This document shows, piece after piece, positions 19,849 to 34,651 of a stretch of 64,000 nucleotides of DNA; position 1 is the first letter of the stretch, and each line of letters begins with the position of its first letter. The translations under genes were made by a program, and so were the position numbers. Source of the DNA: Billgrantia azerbaijanica (GTDB taxonomy: Bacteria; Pseudomonadota; Gammaproteobacteria; Pseudomonadales; Halomonadaceae); assembly GCA_004551485.1 (NCBI GenBank), contig SBLD01000005.1, forward strand, positions 62,001-126,000. Direction: 5' to 3'. The notes under the pieces were generated by a model. That model had not been told where the DNA came from, ran no database searches, and saw nothing but the letters and a program-made list of their open reading frames with translations.

Positions 19849-21045
19849 TTATTGGATGGCGTTACGGATGCGCTCGGCGGCGGCGTCGAGGGCCGCCTGC
19901 GGAGCCTGGCGACCGCTGCCGATGTTCTGCAGTGCCGGCTCCATGGCCGACCAGAAGGCGCCCATCTCGGGGATGTTGGGCATCGGCGTGCCGAGCTCGG
20001 CGTTCTCCAGGGTGGCAGCGATCCGCGGGTCGGACGCCAGCTCCTGCTGGTAGGCCTTGTGGGCCACGGCGCCCAGCGAGCCGTCGCCGTTGAAGGTGCG
20101 CAGACCCGCCTCGCTGAGCAGGTAGCTCTCGAGGAACTCGGTGGCCAGGAAGTCGTTGGGCGAGGCCGAATTGATCATCGCCGTCATCACCCCGAACATC
20201 GGCCTGGCCCGCTCGTCGCCGACCTTGGGCAGCAGGGTCACGCCGAAGTCGATGCCGCTCTTCTCCAGGTTGCTCCAGGCCCAGGGGCCGCTGATCATGG
20301 CGGCCACCTCGCCGCGGTTGAAGCGCGTATCCATCACGCTGTAGTCGGTGCCCTCGGGCAGCACGCCGCTCGCGATCAGCTCGCGCAGGCGCTCGGCCCC
20401 CGCCACCGCGCCGGCGTTGTTGACGCCGATGTCGGCGACGTCATAGCCGCTCTCGGTGCGCTGGAAGGGGTACCCGCCGTTGGCCGCCAACAGCGTCCAG
20501 CCGTAGTAGGGCTCGCCGTAGTCGAAGAGGATCGCCTGCTTGCCCGCCTCGGCGAGCACGGCATCGAGTTCGGCCAGCTCAGCGAAACTCTGCGGCGGCG
20601 TTTCCACCAGGGCCTTGTTGTAGATCAGCCCCAGCGACTCCACCGAGATGGGGTAGCCGTAAGTCTCGCCGTTCCAAACCACGGCGTCCCAGGTGAAATC
20701 GAAGTAGCGCTCGCGGTAGGCGTCGGCGGGTGCGACGGCCTGGATCAGCCCGCTCTGGGCCCACTCGCCCATGCGGTCGTGGGCCCAGATGACGATGTCC
20801 GGACCCTGGCCGCTGCCCGCGGCCTGCTGGAAGCGGTCGGTGAGGTTGTCGGGATGGACGATCTCGACGGCGATGCCGGTGTCGGCGGTGAAGCGGCTGG
20901 CCACCTCGCGGATGCCCTCGGGCCCCTTGTTATCGCCCATCCAGATGGTCAGGGTGTCGTCCTCGAAGGCCATCGCCGGCAGCGCGGCTCCGGCGCTGAG
21001 GGTGGCGGCCAGCAGCGGGGTGAGGAAGGCGTGGCGTCGTGTCAT
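19849..21045 (-). CDS. malE: Maltose/maltodextrin-binding periplasmic protein
   Basis: 398 residues from the chosen start. A Sec signal peptide (MTRRHAFLTPLLAATL, then LPAMA) precedes mature FEDDTLTIWMGDNKG. Family 1 solute-binding fold: DIVIWAHDRMGEWAQSGL and YGYPISVESLGLIYNK correspond to MalE motifs. It binds maltodextrins and delivers them to MalF-MalG-MalK. A longer frame opens at 21105, but its first 20 residues are basic and unlike a signal peptide. First gene of the malE-malF-malG operon. Confidence 0.92.
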   Translation of the reverse strand: MTRRHAFLTPLLAATLSAGAALPAMAFEDDTLTIWMGDNKGPEGIREVASRFTADTGIAVEIVHPDNLTDRFQQAAGSGQGPDIVIWAHDRMGEWAQSGLIQAVAPADAYRERYFDFTWDAVVWNGETYGYPISVESLGLIYNKALVETPPQSFAELAELDAVLAEAGKQAILFDYGEPYYGWTLLAANGGYPFQRTESGYDVADIGVNNAGAVAGAERLRELIASGVLPEGTDYSVMDTRFNRGEVAAMISGPWAWSNLEKSGIDFGVTLLPKVGDERARPMFGVMTAMINSASPNDFLATEFLESYLLSEAGLRTFNGDGSLGAVAHKAYQQELASDPRIAATLENAELGTPMPNIPEMGAFWSAMEPALQNIGSGRQAPQAALDAAAERIRNAIQ

Positions 21046-21148
21046 GGGTCGCGACCTCGTGTTGTTGTGACGTCTCGGGCGCCCCCCGCCCCGCTCGAGC
21101 GGCACGGGGAGCGCTCGCGACTAGCCTCGTCAAACCGACGCGCGGCGT

Positions 21149-21172
21149 CCTCCTCCCACCGGGGGGAGGAGG
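21149..21172 (-). promoter_or_regulatory. Inverted pair of MalT-box-like sites upstream of malE
   Basis: GGGGAGGAGG on the plus strand (21163-21172) is an exact match to the MalT consensus. TGGGAGGAGG on the minus strand (21149-21158) matches 9 of 10. They are about 105-125 bases before the malE start. Together they could also form a hairpin downstream of zapE, so a terminator role is the alternative. Confidence 0.5.
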
Positions 21173-21237
21173 AGGCGTAAGGTCAGGGCGTAGGAAGCAA
21201 ACAGGGACGCGCCGGTCGAAGGCCCCGGGCGTGGTGG

Positions 21238-22356
21238 CTAGCTGCCCCCGAAGCGCGCCAGCTGCATCTCGGCGAGCCGGCTCAGGGTGCGGCGGAACGG
21301 AAAGGCCAGGTGGCCGTCGGCATAAAGCTCGTCCATGGCCACCGCGGCCTCCAGGTAGAGCGGCACGTTGCGGTCGTAGCACTCGTCGACCAGGGCGATG
21401 AAGCGCCGCACGCCGTCGTCCTGCCGGGTCAACGCCGGCAGTTCGCGATCGCCGGCGGCCACCCGGGTGCTGGCGTCCTCGGTGCCCCGGGCGATGCCGC
21501 GCATGGCCGGCCCGCCATCGAGTCGCGGCACCGCGCCGAGCAGGATGTGCGCGAAGCGGTCGCAGAGATCGATGAAGTCCAGCGCGGCCAGCGGCTTCTC
21601 GCACAGCTCGGCATAACGGCACCAGAGCACCCGCGCGCTGCGGCGCTGCACCGCGATGCGGCGATGGCCCAGCTCGATGGGTTCGCCACTCGCCGCCTCG
21701 CCCCCGCTCAGCCGCTCGAACACGCCCCCCAGCGCGCTCGGCCGGCCGGGCGGGGTGACCCAGTAGCGCTGACACGCCTGGCCGGGGTGCAGCCGGTGGT
21801 CCTGCCCGCCATCGAGCGCCACCACCTGCATATGGCGCTCGATGGCGTCGATCGCGGGCAGGAAACGCTCGCGGTTGAAGCCGTCGGCATACAGCTGCCC
21901 CGGCGCCTGGTTGGAGGTGCAGACCAGCACCAGCCCCTGCGCGAACAGCGCCTGGAACAGCCGCCCGAGCAGCATCGCATCGGCGATGTCGCTGACGAAC
22001 AGCTCATCGAGGCACAGCACCCGCACCTCGTCGGCCAGCTCACGGGCCAGTACCGCCAGCGGATCGGCGGTGCCGGTCAGTTGGAACTGCCGCCGGTGTA
22101 CCCAGCGCATGAAATGATGGAAGTGCAGGCGTCGGGCCGGTACCTCGAGATGGCGGTGAAAGGCGTCCATCAGCCAGGTCTTGCCGCGCCCGACCGGCCC
22201 CCATAGATAGACGCCGGGAACCGCGCCGGCGCCGCCGTGCAGGGAGTGGAAACAGCGCTCGAGGCGCTCGGCCGCCGCGCGCTGGGCGTCGTCCGCCACG
22301 AAGCCGTGGCGCGCCACGGCCTGCCGATAGACCGCCAGGGGTGACGCCACCGTCAT
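21238..22356 (-). CDS. zapE: Cell division protein ZapE (AFG1-like ATPase)
   Basis: 372 residues. AAA+-like P-loop GPVGRGKTWLMD (about 50-60), Walker B VLCLDELFVSDIADA and the sensor region VLVCTSNQAPGQLY identify the ZapE/AFG1 family. The C-terminus has the conserved DECYDRNVPLYLEA. ZapE binds FtsZ and affects ring stability under stress in E. coli. The N-terminal 14 codons are duplicated as a fragment at 11163-11218. No ribosome site stands out, but the family start MTxASPLxxY fits. Confidence 0.92.
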   Translation of the reverse strand: MTVASPLAVYRQAVARHGFVADDAQRAAAERLERCFHSLHGGAGAVPGVYLWGPVGRGKTWLMDAFHRHLEVPARRLHFHHFMRWVHRRQFQLTGTADPLAVLARELADEVRVLCLDELFVSDIADAMLLGRLFQALFAQGLVLVCTSNQAPGQLYADGFNRERFLPAIDAIERHMQVVALDGGQDHRLHPGQACQRYWVTPPGRPSALGGVFERLSGGEAASGEPIELGHRRIAVQRRSARVLWCRYAELCEKPLAALDFIDLCDRFAHILLGAVPRLDGGPAMRGIARGTEDASTRVAAGDRELPALTRQDDGVRRFIALVDECYDRNVPLYLEAAVAMDELYADGHLAFPFRRTLSRLAEMQLARFGGS

Positions 22357-22468
22357 CGGGCGTCCAGATGTCGAAGCATGCGCGTCACGTCCTCTCTCCA
22401 GTGGGTCGGCACCTGCAGGCCCCGCACGATGACCAGGCCGGGCTGTCGGAGTTCGCCACCGCCGCGGC

Positions 22469-23389
22469 TCAGCCCCGGCGCAGCTTCTGGATCAGCGTCA
22501 CCCCGCCCAGCACCAGGGCGCCGACGGCCAGGCCGATCGCCAGGTTGAGCAGCAGCGGGCCCAGGCCGTGGACGATGGCGGCGAGGCCCGGCACGGCCAC
22601 CTCCGCCGCGGCCACGCCCTCGACGAGGTGATGCAGGAGCGGCACGCCGTGGCTGAGGATGCCGCCGCCGACCAGGAACATGGCGGCGGTGCCGACCACC
22701 GAGAGCAGCTTCATCAGGTAGGGGGCGCCGCTCACCAGGCCGCGTCCCAGCGCGGCCAGGGCACCCCCGCGACGGCTGAGGTAGAGCCCCAGGTCATCCA
22801 GCTTGACGATCCCGGCCACCAGGCCGTAGACCCCGACGGTCATCAGCGCCGCGATGCCGACCAGCACCGCCACCTGCTGGCCCAGGGCCACGCCCGCCAC
22901 GGTGCCCAGGGTGATGACGATGATCTCGGCGGAGAGGATGAAGTCGGTGCGGATCGCCCCCTTGATGCGTTCCCGCTCGAACTCGCGCATGTCGACGTCC
23001 GCGCTGGCCAGGGCCTCCACCCGCCGCGCATGCTCCGCCTCGTCTTCCTCGCCGTGGAGGAACTTGTGGGCCAGTTTCTCGGCGCCCTCGTAGCACAGGT
23101 AGGCGCCGCCCAGCATCAGCAGCACCGTGACCAGGGCGGGCAGGAAGGCGCTGATCGCGAGCGCCGCGGGAATCAGGATCGCCTTGTTGAGCAGCGAGCC
23201 CTTGGCCACCGCCCACACCACCGGCAGCTCGCGATCGGCGTCGATCCCGGTGACCTGCTGGGCGTTGAGGGCCAGGTCGTCGCCCAGCACCCCGGCGGTC
23301 TTCTTGGCCGCCACCTTGGTCATCAGGGAGACGTCGTCGAGGAGGGTGGCGATGTCGTCGATCAGGGTCAGCAGGCTGCTACCGGCCAC
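22469..23389 (-). CDS. DUF808 (YedI-like) membrane protein
   Basis: 306 residues from a GTG start (23389) that is preceded by AAGGAGG with five-base spacing and yields the family N-terminus [20 protein letters not shown]. Longer upstream frames lack this support. The family hallmark [20 protein letters not shown] is present, followed by several transmembrane segments. The middle part (about 105-155) is charged. Function is unknown in the family; some annotations suggest a role in DNA repair or transport without proof. Confidence 0.85.
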   Translation of the reverse strand: MAGSSLLTLIDDIATLLDDVSLMTKVAAKKTAGVLGDDLALNAQQVTGIDADRELPVVWAVAKGSLLNKAILIPAALAISAFLPALVTVLLMLGGAYLCYEGAEKLAHKFLHGEEDEAEHARRVEALASADVDMREFERERIKGAIRTDFILSAEIIVITLGTVAGVALGQQVAVLVGIAALMTVGVYGLVAGIVKLDDLGLYLSRRGGALAALGRGLVSGAPYLMKLLSVVGTAAMFLVGGGILSHGVPLLHHLVEGVAAAEVAVPGLAAIVHGLGPLLLNLAIGLAVGALVLGGVTLIQKLRRG

Positions 23390-23623
23390 GATGACCTCCT
23401 TGGCAATGGGGGAACGGCCCCCAGCATACCCCGGCCGAGCCGGGGAGGCCGAGCGCCGCGCCACGCCGGGCATGAAAAAAGCCACTCGACCGCCTGTCGA
23501 TAGGCTGCCAAGGATCACGCCGCGGTAGGTCCCCGCCCCTCGATCCCGCCGGCCCAATCGGCGATAGAGCCCCCTTGCAGAACGATTCATCGAGACGCCT
23601 TTCATGCACCGGCAAAGGCAATA

Positions 23624-23636
23624 CGTTAGAATAACG
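23624..23636. promoter_or_regulatory. Palindrome upstream of yhfG-fic
   Basis: CGTTA-GAA-TAACG lies 23 bases before the yhfG start, in the position expected for an autoregulatory operator. Confidence 0.3.
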
Positions 23637-23659
23637 GAAACACTAGCGGACCTTCTTCC

Positions 23660-23821
23660 ATGCCAGACGTCTCACTAAAAACCAAGCGGGCATACTTCGC
23701 CAAGGTGAAACGGGCCAACTACAAGGCCAGCATGCATCTGGAAGGCTTGAGCACTCCTGAGCCCGATGCCAAGGCCACCAAGGAAGCCCTTCTGGCCAAG
23801 TATCATCGCTCCAGGTCCTGA
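23660..23821 (+). CDS. yhfG: YhfG-like antitoxin of Fic
   Basis: 53 residues beginning [20 protein letters not shown]. It carries the class I Fic-inhibitor motif (S/T)xxxE(G/N) as S24-M-H-L-E28-G29. In VbhA-type antitoxins the glutamate of this motif enters the Fic active site and blocks ATP positioning. The stop overlaps the fic start (TGATG), so the two are translationally coupled. The protein is basic in its first half, as in YhfG relatives. Confidence 0.85.
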   Translation: MPDVSLKTKRAYFAKVKRANYKASMHLEGLSTPEPDAKATKEALLAKYHRSRS

Positions 23822-24417
23822 TGGATAAATACGGCACAGGCCAGGACCCGTATTGCTACCCGGAAAGCACGACGCTCCGTAACCTCCTCGACATCCGCGA
23901 TGAAGCAGAACTGATCACCGTCGAGCGAGAGCTGACATTGCTGGCAACCGATGCGATCCAGTTCTCGCCGCCCCCTTACGATCTCGCCTATCTACAGACA
24001 CTCCATCGCCAGCTATTCAGTGATCTCTACCCCTGGGCAGGAGCGATCCGCACCATCGATATCGCCAAGGGAGAGACTCGGTTCTGCCATGTGCCTCGCA
24101 TCGAGGCCGAGTCTCACAAGCTCTTCGATCGCCTGGCTCAGCAGGACCACTTCACGCCCCTGCCACGTGAGCCACTGATCGCCGCCGTTGCCGAACTTTA
24201 CGGCGACCTGAACGTCGTTCACCCCTTTCGGGAAGGTAACGGCAGGGCGCAGCGTCTGCTCTTCGAGCATATCGTCATCAACTGCGGCTACGAGATCTCG
24301 TGGGAAGGACTGGAGCGCCGAGAGTGGCTGGAGGCCAATGTCGCAGCCTATTACTGCGACTACCGACCGATGACGGCTATCTTCCGTCGCTGTATCGGGG
24401 CGCCCCTGTCGGAATAG
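23821..24417 (+). CDS. fic: Fic-domain AMP/nucleotidyl transferase toxin
   Basis: 198 residues. The Fic core motif HPFREGNGRAQR begins at H134 and is intact, with the catalytic histidine and phosphate-binding residues. The N-terminal part has DKYGTGQDPYCYPES and LRNLLDI, typical of the YhfG-partnered Fic of E. coli. It would transfer AMP from ATP to target proteins when free of YhfG. The pair lies directly downstream of, and convergent with, astB. Confidence 0.92.
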   Translation: MDKYGTGQDPYCYPESTTLRNLLDIRDEAELITVERELTLLATDAIQFSPPPYDLAYLQTLHRQLFSDLYPWAGAIRTIDIAKGETRFCHVPRIEAESHKLFDRLAQQDHFTPLPREPLIAAVAELYGDLNVVHPFREGNGRAQRLLFEHIVINCGYEISWEGLERREWLEANVAAYYCDYRPMTAIFRRCIGAPLSE

Positions 24418-24474
24418 AGCCAGGGTGCTGCTGCCCCATGGCCACCATTCCGACGAGGGATGGGAAGCTCCACG

Positions 24475-25845
24475 CTATCCCAACTGGAACGGATAGACGC
24501 TGCCCAGCTCGAGCAGCCGGCTGAGCTCGTCCAGCGCGGCGAGGCTCTCCGCGGCGAGCTGCGGGTCAGCAAGGTCCGCCGGCGCCAGGCGGTCGCGGTA
24601 GTGGCGTTCCACCCAGGCGACGAGCTCGGCGTAGAGGGCCTCGTCGAGCAGCACGCGGCCGGCGAGCGCGGCGCGCTCCTCGGCCGAGAGCACCACGCGC
24701 AGGCGCAGGCAGGCCGGCCCGCCGCCGTTGCGCATGCTCTGCTTGACGTCCTTGACCACCACCTCGGCGATGGGGTTGTGGCCCGCCAGCAGGTGATCCT
24801 GAAGGGTGCGCCACACGCTTTCGTTCTCCTGGCATTCGCCCGGCACCACCAGGGTCATGCTGCCGTCGGGGTTGGAGAGCAGCTGCGAGTTGAAGAGATA
24901 CGAGCCCACGGCGTCGGCGAGGCTCACCGCTTCGCTGGGCACGCGCACCGGGATCAGCGGCGTGGCGAGCTTGTCGCGCAGCTCGTCGAGGGTGGCCTGC
25001 TCGTCGAGGAAGGCCATCTCGTGATAGAGCAGCACCGGACCGTTGCCCACGCAGATGACGTCGTTGTGGAAGACCCCGGCGTCGATGGCGTCCGGGTGCT
25101 GCTGGGCGAACACCGTGTGCGACTCGGTCAGGCCGTGCTGGCGCGCCACCGCCTGGCTCGCCTCCAGCGTCTGGCGCGCCGGGTAGCGCTTCGGCGCCAC
25201 GCCCGCCTCGCTGCCCCAGCCGAAGGCCTCGCGGCCATAGACGTAGAGGTGCACGCCGGGCTCGCCGTGGGCGGCGCACAGGCGGGTGTGGTTGGCCGCC
25301 CCCTCGTCGGAGAAGGCCGGCGTGGCGGGTAGCACCGGGTGGTGGGCAAAGTGCGCATCACTGCGGAAGATCGCCGCCAGCACCCGTGCGGTGGTGGCCG
25401 GTTCCAGGAAGCGGTGGAAGCTCGACTGCAGGTTGGCCGGCGTGAAGTGCACGCGGCCGTCCGGTGCATCGGCACTCGGCGTCACCGTGGCGGCGTTGGC
25501 CGTCCACATGCTCGAGGCCGAGCACACCGCGCGCAGCAGCGACGGCGCCTCGCCGGCGGCGCGCGCCAGCACCCGCTCGTCGCTGCCGGTGAAGCCGAGC
25601 GCGCGCAGCGCCCCCAGGTCCGGGCGCTGCTGGGGCGGCAGCACGCCCTGGGGGTAGCCGGCCTCCATCAGCGCCTTCATCTTGGCCAGCCCCTGCAGCG
25701 CCGCCTCCTTGGGGTTGGCGACGAGCCCCTCGTGGGTCATCGAGGCCACGTTGCCCAGCGCCAGGCCGGAGTAGTTGTGGGTGGGGCCCACCAGGCCGTC
25801 GAAGTTGACCTCGCGGTAGTCCGTGTTGCGATCGTCGCTTGTCAT
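24475..25845 (-). CDS. astB: N-succinylarginine dihydrolase
   Basis: 456 residues (E. coli AstB 447). Begins [23 protein letters not shown], the conserved AstB N-terminus, and contains the family motifs [18 protein letters not shown] and [12 protein letters not shown], the latter with the catalytic Cys. It converts N2-succinylarginine to succinylornithine, CO2 and ammonia. The ATG at 25845 is chosen; a GTG at 25857 overlapping the astD stop would add four residues. It is the last gene of the operon here: astE does not follow. Confidence 0.93.
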   Translation of the reverse strand: MTSDDRNTDYREVNFDGLVGPTHNYSGLALGNVASMTHEGLVANPKEAALQGLAKMKALMEAGYPQGVLPPQQRPDLGALRALGFTGSDERVLARAAGEAPSLLRAVCSASSMWTANAATVTPSADAPDGRVHFTPANLQSSFHRFLEPATTARVLAAIFRSDAHFAHHPVLPATPAFSDEGAANHTRLCAAHGEPGVHLYVYGREAFGWGSEAGVAPKRYPARQTLEASQAVARQHGLTESHTVFAQQHPDAIDAGVFHNDVICVGNGPVLLYHEMAFLDEQATLDELRDKLATPLIPVRVPSEAVSLADAVGSYLFNSQLLSNPDGSMTLVVPGECQENESVWRTLQDHLLAGHNPIAEVVVKDVKQSMRNGGGPACLRLRVVLSAEERAALAGRVLLDEALYAELVAWVERHYRDRLAPADLADPQLAAESLAALDELSRLLELGSVYPFQLG

Positions 25846-25853
25846 GGTCTCGC

Positions 25854-29457
<3,604 letters not shown>

Positions 29458-29510
29458 GGCAGGGTCTCCGGTTGGCGGCGTCGGGGCATCGGACATGGCG
29501 CGACCAGGCC

Positions 29511-30725
<1,215 letters not shown>

Positions 30726-30769
30726 GTCGGTCTCCACTCCATCGGTCAGGGTTGTCGGATCGAGCTTCG

Positions 30770-30812
30770 AGTATAGGGAGCCCTCGACCGCATGGCTTTC
30801 AGCAATGGGACA
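30770..30812 (-). promoter_or_regulatory. Probable astC promoter with ArgR-like half site
   Basis: On the minus strand TATACT (30775-30770) is a good -10 box about 45 bases before the astC start, with no matching -35. Further upstream TGTCCC-N8-AA (30812-30797) resembles the Pseudomonas AraC-type ArgR half site TGTCGC-N8-AA with one mismatch. The pattern suits an activator-dependent promoter. Confidence 0.35.
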
Positions 30813-30887
30813 GGGACTTGTAGAAAAGGCTGTGGGGGTTTCCCCGGGCTGCCGGCACGAACGGGAGGCGATCGAGATCCATTCGAC

Positions 30888-31862
30888 TCAGGCCAGGCGC
30901 TCCTCGCGGGGCGTCACGCCGAAGTGGTTGCGGTAGGCGGTGGAGAAGTGCGCCGGCGAGGAGAAGCCGGTCTTCATGGCGATCTCGCCGGCGGGCAGGT
31001 CGCTCTCGCGCAGCAGGCGCCGTGCCTCCTGCAGGCGCAGGTCGAGGTAGTAGCGTCCCGGCACGGCCTGCAGGTGCTTCTTGAACAGCCGCTCGAGCTG
31101 GCGGCGCGAGATGCCCAGGTGGGCGGCCAGCTCGTGGGTGGTCAGCGGCTCCTCGATGTTCGCCTCCATCAGCTGCACCGCGTCGCGCAGCGGCCCCGGG
31201 GCGCTGCCCAGTTGCGAGCGCCGCGACGCCGGCTGGGGCTCGTCGGCCATGCGGATGCGCTCGAGCACGAAGTGCTCCGAGACGCGCTCGGCCAGCGCGC
31301 TGCCGTGCTGGGCGGCGATCAGCGTCATCATCATGTCCATGGCCGCCGTACCGCCCCCGCAGGTGAGCCGGTCGCGGTCGATCTCGAAGAGCTGCTGGGA
31401 GAGCCGCACCCGGGGGTAGCGGCTCGCCCCGTCGGCAAAGCGCTGCCAGGGCAGCGTGGCACGGTAGCCGTCCAGCACCCCGGCCCGCGCCAGGAGCTCG
31501 GCGCCGCCCCCCACGCCCACCAGCGTCACCCGCCGGGTGCCGAGGCGGCGCAGGCACGCCAGCAGGGCGGCATGGCCCCCTTCAGCCAGCGGCGTGGGGC
31601 CGCACAGGATCAGCATGTCGAGGGTGTCGGGCAAGGCCTCGAGCGGCTGCCCTGCGGCCAGATCGAGCGCCGCCTGGCTGGTCACCTCCCGCCCCGCCGG
31701 CGTGAACGCCTCGACCCGGTAGAGACTGCGCCCGCTGAGCTGGTTGACCACCATCAGCGGCTCGAGGGCGCAGGCCTGGGCCAGCAGGGAGAATCCCGGC
31801 AGGGTGAGCGCGCCGACCCGGCGGATCGGCGAAGAGGAGGCAGCAAGCGGGGTATCGGGCAT
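30888..31862 (-). CDS. AraC/GlxA-type regulator, probable ArgR of arginine catabolism
   Basis: 324 residues. The N-terminal DJ-1/PfpI-like ligand domain (about 15-190, with LILCGPTPLAEGG and VGGGAELLARAG) is followed by two AraC helix-turn-helix motifs (LTTHELAAHLGISRRQLERL and GEIAMKTGFSSPAHFSTAYR). Size and architecture match Pseudomonas ArgR (AraC type), which activates aru genes with arginine. It lies directly upstream of the ast operon on the same strand. Unrelated to the E. coli hexameric ArgR. Confidence 0.82.
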   Translation of the reverse strand: MPDTPLAASSSPIRRVGALTLPGFSLLAQACALEPLMVVNQLSGRSLYRVEAFTPAGREVTSQAALDLAAGQPLEALPDTLDMLILCGPTPLAEGGHAALLACLRRLGTRRVTLVGVGGGAELLARAGVLDGYRATLPWQRFADGASRYPRVRLSQQLFEIDRDRLTCGGGTAAMDMMMTLIAAQHGSALAERVSEHFVLERIRMADEPQPASRRSQLGSAPGPLRDAVQLMEANIEEPLTTHELAAHLGISRRQLERLFKKHLQAVPGRYYLDLRLQEARRLLRESDLPAGEIAMKTGFSSPAHFSTAYRNHFGVTPREERLA

Positions 31863-31976
31863 GCAGCACGGCGCCTGGCGAACGAGCCTGTGATGTTACT
31901 CGATCGTGCCCGTATCGCCGAGTGCCGCCCGGTCGCACCAACCGTCGCGGGATCGCGGCGGATGCCGCCCCGCCGT

Positions 31977-32177
31977 TCAGGGCCAGATCAGGGTGAAGAG
32001 CAGGATAGCGCCGGCCAGCAGGGCCGCGATCAGCAGCACCCAGTGCAGCCCGTGCGGGGATTCCCGGGCCTCGGGCTGCTCCTCATCCGGTTCGGGGTGC
32101 TCGAAGTCCTCCGGTTGACGGACCGACTTGAGGTGTTCCCGTTCCTCCTCGAGCGTCTTGCTTTCGTGGGTGTCCAT
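31977..32177 (-). CDS. Small C-tail-anchored membrane protein, unknown function
   Basis: 66 residues. The first 42 are very acidic (many Glu and Pro: EHPEPDEEQPEARESP) and the last 20 form one transmembrane helix (WVLLIAALLAGAILLFTLIW). The ATG has AGGTAGGCG upstream. I do not recognise the family. It stands alone between the regulator and fabV. Confidence 0.6.
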   Translation of the reverse strand: MDTHESKTLEEEREHLKSVRQPEDFEHPEPDEEQPEARESPHGLHWVLLIAALLAGAILLFTLIWP

Positions 32178-32234
32178 CGCCTACCTCCGTTCGCTGCGAG
32201 GCCCCGGCGATGGGCAGACCCACATCACCGGGGG

Positions 32235-33446
32235 CTATACCGTGACGACATCGAAGTCGACCTGCGGGTTCACGTCCGCCTCGTAATCGACGTCGTCGCG
32301 TCCGAACCCGAAGAGCTTCAGGAAGTCGTGCTTGTAGCCAGCATAGTCGGTGATCTCGAACAGGTTCTCGGTGGTCACCTTGGGCCACAGCGCCTTGCAC
32401 GCCTGCTGCACGTCGTCGCGCAGCTCCCAATCGTCGAGGCGCAGGCGTCCGGCCTCGTCGGTCACGAACTCGCCGCGCTGCCCCTGCGCCGAATAGAGCC
32501 GCTCGGCGTAGAGGCGGTTGAGCTGGTCGATGGGCTCCTCGTGCAGCCCCTTCTCCTTCATCACCTGGTAGACCATGGCGATGTAGAGCGGCATCACCGG
32601 AATGGCGGCGCTCGCCTGGGTCACCACCGACTTGAGCACCGCCACGTTGGCGCCGCCGCCGCTCGCCTTGAGCCGGGTGTCGATCGCGCCGGCCGCGCGG
32701 TCCAGGTCCTCCTTGGCCTTGCCCAGCGCCCCGTGCCAGTAGATCGGCCAGGTGATGTCGGTACCGATGTAGCTGAAGGCGACGCTGCGCGCCCCGGGGG
32801 CGAGCACGCCCGCCTGGTCGAGGGCGTCGATCCACAGCTCCCAGTCCTCACCGCCCATCACGGCGACGGTGTCGGCCACCTCCTGCTCGGTGGCAGGCTC
32901 CACCGCGGCCTCGATGATGGTGTCCTTGTTGGTGTCGATGGCCGTGGCGCGGTAGGGCTCGCCGATCGGCTTGAGCGCCGAGCGCTTGAGTTCGCCCGAG
33001 TCGGGCAGCTTGCGCACCGGCGAGGCCAGCGAGTAGACCACCAGGTCCACCTGGCCCAGGTCATGCTGGATCAGCTCCACGGCCTTGTCGCGCACCTCGT
33101 GGGAAAAGGCGTCGCCGTTGATCGACTTGCTGTAGAGCCCCTCCTGCTTGGCGAACTTGTCGAAGGCCGCCGCGTTGTACCAGCCGGCAGTGCCGGGCTT
33201 CTTCTCGCTGCCCGGCTTCTCGAAGAACACACCCAGGGTGTCGGCGCCATAGCCGAAGGCCGCCGTGATGCGCGCCGCCAGGCCGTAGCCGCTGGAAGCA
33301 CCGATCACCAGCACCCGCTTCGGCCCGTTCGCCTGGTCGAAGCTGCGCTTCCGGGTCGCCTCGATCTGCTCGAGCACGTTCTTCTCGCAGCCGACGGGGT
33401 GGGTGGTGGTGCAGATGAAACCGCGAACCTTGGGTTTGATGATCAC
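32235..33446 (-). CDS. fabV: Enoyl-[acyl-carrier-protein] reductase FabV
   Basis: 403 residues, near the usual ~400. It starts [20 protein letters not shown], the FabV signature, and has the NADH-binding [12 protein letters not shown]. The catalytic Tyr-x8-Lys is [10 protein letters not shown], with [14 protein letters not shown] around it. It performs the last reduction of fatty-acid elongation. FabV enzymes are intrinsically insensitive to triclosan. Confidence 0.95.
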   Translation of the reverse strand: MIIKPKVRGFICTTTHPVGCEKNVLEQIEATRKRSFDQANGPKRVLVIGASSGYGLAARITAAFGYGADTLGVFFEKPGSEKKPGTAGWYNAAAFDKFAKQEGLYSKSINGDAFSHEVRDKAVELIQHDLGQVDLVVYSLASPVRKLPDSGELKRSALKPIGEPYRATAIDTNKDTIIEAAVEPATEQEVADTVAVMGGEDWELWIDALDQAGVLAPGARSVAFSYIGTDITWPIYWHGALGKAKEDLDRAAGAIDTRLKASGGGANVAVLKSVVTQASAAIPVMPLYIAMVYQVMKEKGLHEEPIDQLNRLYAERLYSAQGQRGEFVTDEAGRLRLDDWELRDDVQQACKALWPKVTTENLFEITDYAGYKHDFLKLFGFGRDDVDYEADVNPQVDFDVVTV

Positions 33447-33639
33447 GTCATACCTCTACTATTCAGTGGCCGAGGGCATCCTGCGCCGCCCGGGCCGAAG
33501 CCGGGCGCTTGAGAGCCGTGGCGTCATTCTAGCGGCCGCGCCCGCTGCTGTCCGCCCTTGGAAACATGGAGCCGCCTCTTGAGCGCACGCCCCGGCTGGG
33601 GCAGGATGCCATCGCGAACCGAACAGCCCGGAGAGAAGG

Positions 33640-34029
33640 ATGAACGCACAGACGCTGGTCGACGAGCGCGGCAAGCTGTGGCTGGCGCTGGCCCCGTTGT
33701 GGCTGGACCGCGAGCCCGGCGAACGCGACTACGCCCACATGGTGACGGTCATCGAGCGCCACGACCTGACACTCGAGCAGCTCGAGTGGATCTTCCGCCT
33801 GGAGCTGGCACCGGTGCTGTCGCGCCACCAGATGTCGGTGGCCGGCACCTGGCAGCGCTTCGACGACTACCAGTTGATGCAGCAGTTGGTGTCGCACAAC
33901 CTGCGGCTCACCGGCTGGCGGCGCAAGGGCTGGGCGCTCTTCTCGGGGCTCACCACGCTGATGACGCGCCACCGCTGGAACGAGCTGATCGAGCGGGTGG
34001 CAGTGGCGCGCGGCGAGATGCCCCGCTGA
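33640..34029 (+). CDS. DUF7079-like hypothetical protein
   Basis: 129 residues, soluble, helical, rich in Trp, Leu and Arg. LWLALAPLWLDREPGERDYAHM and LEWIFRLELAPVL resemble small proteobacterial proteins placed in DUF7079, as far as I recall. No catalytic motif or membrane segment. GGAGAGAAGG precedes the ATG. It is convergent with the glutathione peroxidase gene with no gap between the stops. Confidence 0.6.
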   Translation: MNAQTLVDERGKLWLALAPLWLDREPGERDYAHMVTVIERHDLTLEQLEWIFRLELAPVLSRHQMSVAGTWQRFDDYQLMQQLVSHNLRLTGWRRKGWALFSGLTTLMTRHRWNELIERVAVARGEMPR

Positions 34030-34515
34030 TCACGCCTCGTCCAGGGCCTTCTCGAGCTCGCGCTCGAGCTCGGCACCGGACTCGTTGGGCCCGAAGCGGC
34101 GGATCACCCGGCCGTCGCGCCCCACCAGGAACTTGGTGAAGTTCCACTTGATCAGGGTGGTGCCGAGCACTCCGGGGGCCTCGCGCCGGAGCTCCACGAA
34201 CAGCGGATGGGCGTCGGGGCCATTGACCTTGACTTTCTGCATCAGCGGGAAGGTCACGCCGTACTCCCGCCCGCTCAGGGCGCAGAAGTCGCGCGCCGAC
34301 TCCGGCGACTGCCGCGCGAACTGGTTGCAGGGAAAGCCCAGCACGGTGAAGCCGCGGTCGCGGTGGCGCCGATAGAGGCGCTCCAGCTCGCGCAGCTGGG
34401 GCGTGAAGCCGCAGCGGCTGGCCACGTTGACGACCAGCAGCACCTGGCCCTGGAGCGCGCGCAGATTGAAGGGTTCGCCGCTGTGCGTGCGGCAATCATG
34501 CTCGTGAATGGCCAT
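34030..34515 (-). CDS. Glutathione peroxidase family protein
   Basis: 161 residues. The thioredoxin-fold peroxidase motif VNVASRCGFTPQ holds the peroxidatic cysteine (not selenocysteine), FPCNQFARQSP holds the family glutamine and possible resolving Cys, and WNFTKFLVGRDG the tryptophan-Asn motif. It reduces hydroperoxides with glutathione or thioredoxin. The ATG at 34515 follows AGGCGACCCC; an upstream in-frame GTG region is unlikely. Divergent from the AidB-like gene. Confidence 0.9.
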   Translation of the reverse strand: MAIHEHDCRTHSGEPFNLRALQGQVLLVVNVASRCGFTPQLRELERLYRRHRDRGFTVLGFPCNQFARQSPESARDFCALSGREYGVTFPLMQKVKVNGPDAHPLFVELRREAPGVLGTTLIKWNFTKFLVGRDGRVIRRFGPNESGAELERELEKALDEA

Positions 34516-34651
34516 GGGGTCGCCTGTCTTGCTGTCACCCCTCAAGATGCCACGCCGTCACGCCAGACTCCACCCCGCGGTTGCTGCCGCGTTGACCGGC
34601 TTGGCAACGCTGTCCATGCTGCGAGTCAGATCCCGCTGCCGGAGTTTCGCC

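Noticed and set aside
30792-33512. 906-codon frame opposite the AraC regulator and fabV
   Set aside because: Same shadow effect; it crosses two real genes and their intergenic regions.
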